A stretch of 64,000 nucleotides of DNA from Pipra filicauda (taxonomy: Eukaryota > Chordata > Aves > Passeriformes > Pipridae): positions 496,001 through 560,000 of the forward strand of contig NW_024104295.1 in NCBI RefSeq assembly GCF_003945595.2. Direction: 5' to 3'. Below, piece by piece: positions 61,219-64,000 of this stretch. Position 1 is the stretch's first letter; each line of letters starts with the position of its first letter. The notes under the pieces are model-generated. The model worked only from the letters and a program-made list of their open reading frames with translations, did not search any database and was not told where the DNA came from. A program made the position numbers and the translations under genes.

Positions 61219-62969
61219 GGCTGTTTGAATTTCTTAATTGAATTTTCATACCTAATGTTATTTGGATTCTTTCCAAACATAAGCTTAGTTCATTTTCCTG
61301 CATGTTATAAGATTAAACCATGGCAACATTAGGGTTTTTTTTCTTTCCCCTTGATTCTTAAGGTATTGTGAAAAGCTTGATTCCGCCCCTTCCCTTTCTA
61401 TTTTGTGTTGTTTATGAGAGAAATGTACATCTTTAAATTCCATTCCTTATATGTGGTAAAACCTTTTAAATATGTTGCTGAAGTGTTTAGCTGTTTAGCA
61501 GAGTGGTACCCTGTTATATTCACATATGTGCAGTTCTGTCATTCCTTAGTTGCTCTGTCTTGTCCGCTGTGGCATTTTAGTAGTCTTTTTTTGAGTTCTT
61601 GGATTTTTGTCTGGAGTTTACAACCGCATAGGATGGACTTGGCAGTAAGTCATTCCTGGTGTGTTTCTTGAAGTGACAATTACTAAGTAATGTTTTCTCT
61701 TTCTGAGATGTGTAGATTTGGATGCAAACAAGAAATAGGATTTATACTGTCTGTCTGCATTTATAAAAGTACTCTTTAGCTGTGAACAGGGATGACTGAA
61801 GCACAGCCAGGAAAACTTTATTTGATATTTGGGTGAATGCCATAAATAGAAGTCAGTTAACACATGCCTTTGTCTGTTGTTAAAATTCAACTTTAAATGG
61901 ATTAATTTCTCAACCCTACCCTGCTGTGCAGAATCCTGAATATTAATAGCTTTTCCAAAGGTTAGTGGAACGCTGCAGTAACTGGTTTTTGTTCAGCTGT
62001 GAATTGCTTGCAAAACTACCTTTTTAATAGTAGCATTTTTGGTACTAAGAGTTATACTTTAAAAAATGCAAGAAACAACTTTTAGTTCTCATTTTTATTT
62101 TTAAGTACAACAAATAATGATATCACCGTTGGAATAAAATTTTAATGACTGTAGGGGTTAGTTATATATTACTGATCATCTTTCTTTGAAATAGAAGTGA
62201 CTGTCTTTCAGCAAATTCTTCTGTCTTCACTAACATACTGTAGTGTGCATTTCAATGTTGGAGTAGCAGCATTTGCAGGTAAGATTTGGATTTTACATTG
62301 TCCAGAGCTGCATCATCAACATGGAGTGCTCAGATCCTCTGCTCAGTGTTCAGAGTGGAGCTGTGCCAACATAAAGTTTTTAATCATAAAGTTTTCTAGT
62401 GCAGGTAGAACTGTGACATCTGCCTTTCCCTGTGTGCTCATGAATTGTGTTGATTTAGGGTTTGCTTCTTTTGTCTAAAGCCAGAGGAAACTGTAAGGAA
62501 GATTTTCTGTTTGGCTGTGTAAAAAAACATCCTTGTGTACGCTGCAGTTTCTTTGAAAACCTGCCACTGTTGCTATAGCATCAGTATAGCTCTGTCAGTA
62601 TTGATGATAACAGGAGCACCGGTGGGAAGACTTCCTTCCAGTTTTTTACTGCTTTACAGATACTCTGAATATACTGTGGCAGATAGAGGGAGGGAATAGC
62701 ACTCTATAGTTTGTTTCGGCTGTCCTTTCTTTAGGGGTACTACTCAAATGAAAGCACTTGAGGAATATTAGGAAGCATACCAAGTGTCTTGCTGACTTAA
62801 TTTCATTTGAGAGCTGTGTGAAAAATAGTCGTCCAGATAGTGCTGGAAAACTCATTCCAAATACATCAATGTCAACAGGAACAGAAGGGAGTAGTCTTTG
62901 TGTATTTATAAATTAATCACATTATTTTGAGATGCACTTGAAGACATTAAATAAAAGCATTGTTTTAGT
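61219..62969. other. Non-coding stretch, no recognised element
   Basis: AT-rich sequence without recognisable gene, repeat or island. Open frames are short and featureless. Confidence 0.5.
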
Positions 62970-63063
62970 CAGTCTTACCTAGTGGATTGAGCATTAGATA
63001 AGACAAATTTGTGTCCTGCTGAATGATGACTGGCTGAGGAGCCTTGTGAGTTACGTTCTTTCT

Positions 63064-63089
63064 ATGTCTCAGTTTCTGCATCTGCAAAT
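63064..63089. repeat. Target-site duplication, upstream copy (26 bp)
   Basis: Starts ATGTCTCAGT and is identical to 63210-63235. It consists of MIR core sequence. Confidence 0.92.
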
Positions 63090-63209
63090 TCTGCTGTGCC
63101 TTTTGCAATCGGATATGTCTGTCTCGTATTGGCCTCATAAGTCACCAACGTGCCTGTAACAAATGTGGATAGAGCCTTCCCAAATCTTCGTTCGCGAAGC
63201 CCAGCCATG
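63090..63209 (+). mobile_element. 120-bp 5'-truncated RTE fragment
   Basis: Matches the end of the element at 5163-5894, from TCTGCTGTGCC (5766) to the tail CCAGCCATGATG. By eye there are about 16 substitutions and one indel in 124 bp (about 87% identity). It covers the C-terminal Cys/His codons, the TAG stop and the short 3' UTR. Here the 3' hairpin is perfect (CTTCG-TTCG-CGAAG). It is flanked by a perfect 23-26-bp target-site duplication; three bases (ATG) are ambiguous because they also belong to the tail. Confidence 0.9.
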
Positions 63210-63235
63210 ATGTCTCAGTTTCTGCATCTGCAAAT
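63210..63235. repeat. Target-site duplication, downstream copy (26 bp)
   Basis: Identical to 63064-63089. Absence of any mismatch in 26 bases sets a limit on insertion age at this site. Confidence 0.92.
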
Positions 63236-63399
63236 ATAGGAGTAGTCAGACTGACAACTTTGTAGAAAGTTTTAAAGTGTCTGCATCAATAGTGTACAGT
63301 GCCCTTTTGCTCACTTTCACTAAGTGTAGGTTTTCTTCTTGCTCTTTGGGTTCTGCCGTACAGGTATGGTTAAATCTTTATGGTCATCTGACTTGGCAG

Positions 63400-63468
63400 A
63401 GTAAGGTTTATAGTTGGACTTAATGACCATAAAGGTCTTTTCCAACCTAAATGATTCTATGATTCTGT
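63400..63468 (+). mobile_element. CR1 LINE 3' end, very short
   Basis: The plus strand reads AGTTGGACTTAATGACCATA, AAGGTCTTTTCCAACCTAAA, then ATGATTCTATGATTCTGT, the full CR1 terminal signature. Only about 70 bp remain after 5' truncation. The terminal octamers are almost intact, so it is one of the younger copies here. Confidence 0.93.
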
Positions 63469-64000
63469 CCTGAATAATTCTAAAGAATAGCAGACTGAAA
63501 ACATATGAATTGATAATAGCTTTATGACTTATCTGATTGCTGAAAACAGTTCTTTTCTTTCCTAAATTACTGATCTCAAGGTACCACAGCTAAATGCAGA
63601 TGTTCCTGTGCACTGTAGCTAATGTACCACTTGTGTGTGTATGTGACTTTTCTGCCTGGGGTGGTGGGCCCCTTGGCTTTCATCTGAAATGATGTCAAGG
63701 GTGCAGAGGTGTGTAAGGCACAACATTTGGATGCTTTCATATATCCAAAACGGAAGCTGTTCTGCTCTACTCTTCCATTTGGAGAGATTAATTTCAAGCG
63801 AAAAATATGTTAAGAGCTACTTTTGTTTACAAAAGTGCACATCACTGCTGAAGAGGCTTGGAAGGATTTCAGATCTGCTTGTGCTTTTGCACTAAATGGA
63901 TGATTTCTGGTGGTTTTATTCTGCTGCCCTTGCTACTATGTCTGTTTCTGCATTTTCCCATCATGTGGGCTATTTATCCCATCCTCGAGCCCTTGCCTTC
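63469..64000. other. Non-coding end of window
   Basis: No gene or repeat recognised. Two opposing short open frames (63576-63797 minus and 63689-63895 plus) have no domain. Confidence 0.5.

Larger units (their letters stand above)
62970..63265 (+). mobile_element. Ancient MIR-like SINE split by a later insertion
   Basis: Upstream part: a tRNA-like head (TAGTGGATTGAGCATTAGAT) followed by ACTGGCTGAGGAGCCTTGTG and the core end TGTCTCAGTTTCTGCATCTG, matching MIR in order. The sequence is interrupted at 63090-63209 by an RTE fragment and resumes with CAAATATAGG at 63231. Removing the insert and one duplication copy restores a continuous MIR-like order (...CATCTGCAAATATAGG). The SINE is strongly diverged, as expected for an amniote-wide relic. 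Confidence 0.65.

Overview
This is vertebrate nuclear DNA, most likely from a bird. The young interspersed repeats are mainly CR1 LINEs with the avian 3' ending (tandem ATTCTRTG-like octamers). There is one ERV solo LTR and a few very old MIR-type and CR1/L3-type relics. I see no Alu, L1 or other mammalian repeats, repeat density is low, and short CpG islands sit in AT-rich sequence. No complete protein-coding gene can be supported. The ORFs are short, begin and end at random, and are what chance gives in 64 kb; the only ones with recognisable protein similarity belong to retrotransposons. The window therefore reads as intergenic or intronic sequence around one strong CpG-island promoter.

Layout. 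Bases 1-5149 are featureless. A 5'-truncated non-LTR retrotransposon of RTE type lies at 5163-5894 inside a perfect 13-bp target-site duplication. Bases 5908-19118 hold nothing I can name. A perfect 59-bp tandem duplication lies at 19119-19236, and a probable solo LTR at 22351-22921. From 25030 to 27790 there is a short young CR1 end and a long, decayed CR1/L3-type LINE on the minus strand. Bases 27800-34360 are AT-rich and unannotated. An extreme G/T-strand-biased tract occupies about 34361-34800, followed by a CR1 3' end (35611-35841). A MIR-like SINE is at 46205-46402. A roughly 750-bp CpG island at 47735-48490 is the best promoter and first-exon candidate. CR1 ends lie at 49433 and 52768, and a second, small GC-rich island at 57170-57340.

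The most unusual structure is a large imperfect inverted repeat: left arm 57747-58489, right arm 60556-61218, spacer about 2.1 kb. The outer 315 bp of the arms are about 98% identical, while the inner parts are clearly more diverged and differ by an insertion or deletion of tens of bases. The spacer also holds a near-perfect polypyrimidine mirror repeat. The last notable locus is at 62970-63265, where a second RTE copy of about 120 bp has inserted into an ancient MIR SINE and duplicated 23-26 bp of it.

No pathway or operon logic applies. The genes served by the two GC-rich islands are not identifiable from this window. Identities quoted are by-eye counts on the given sequence; family names come from recalled family features, not database searches.
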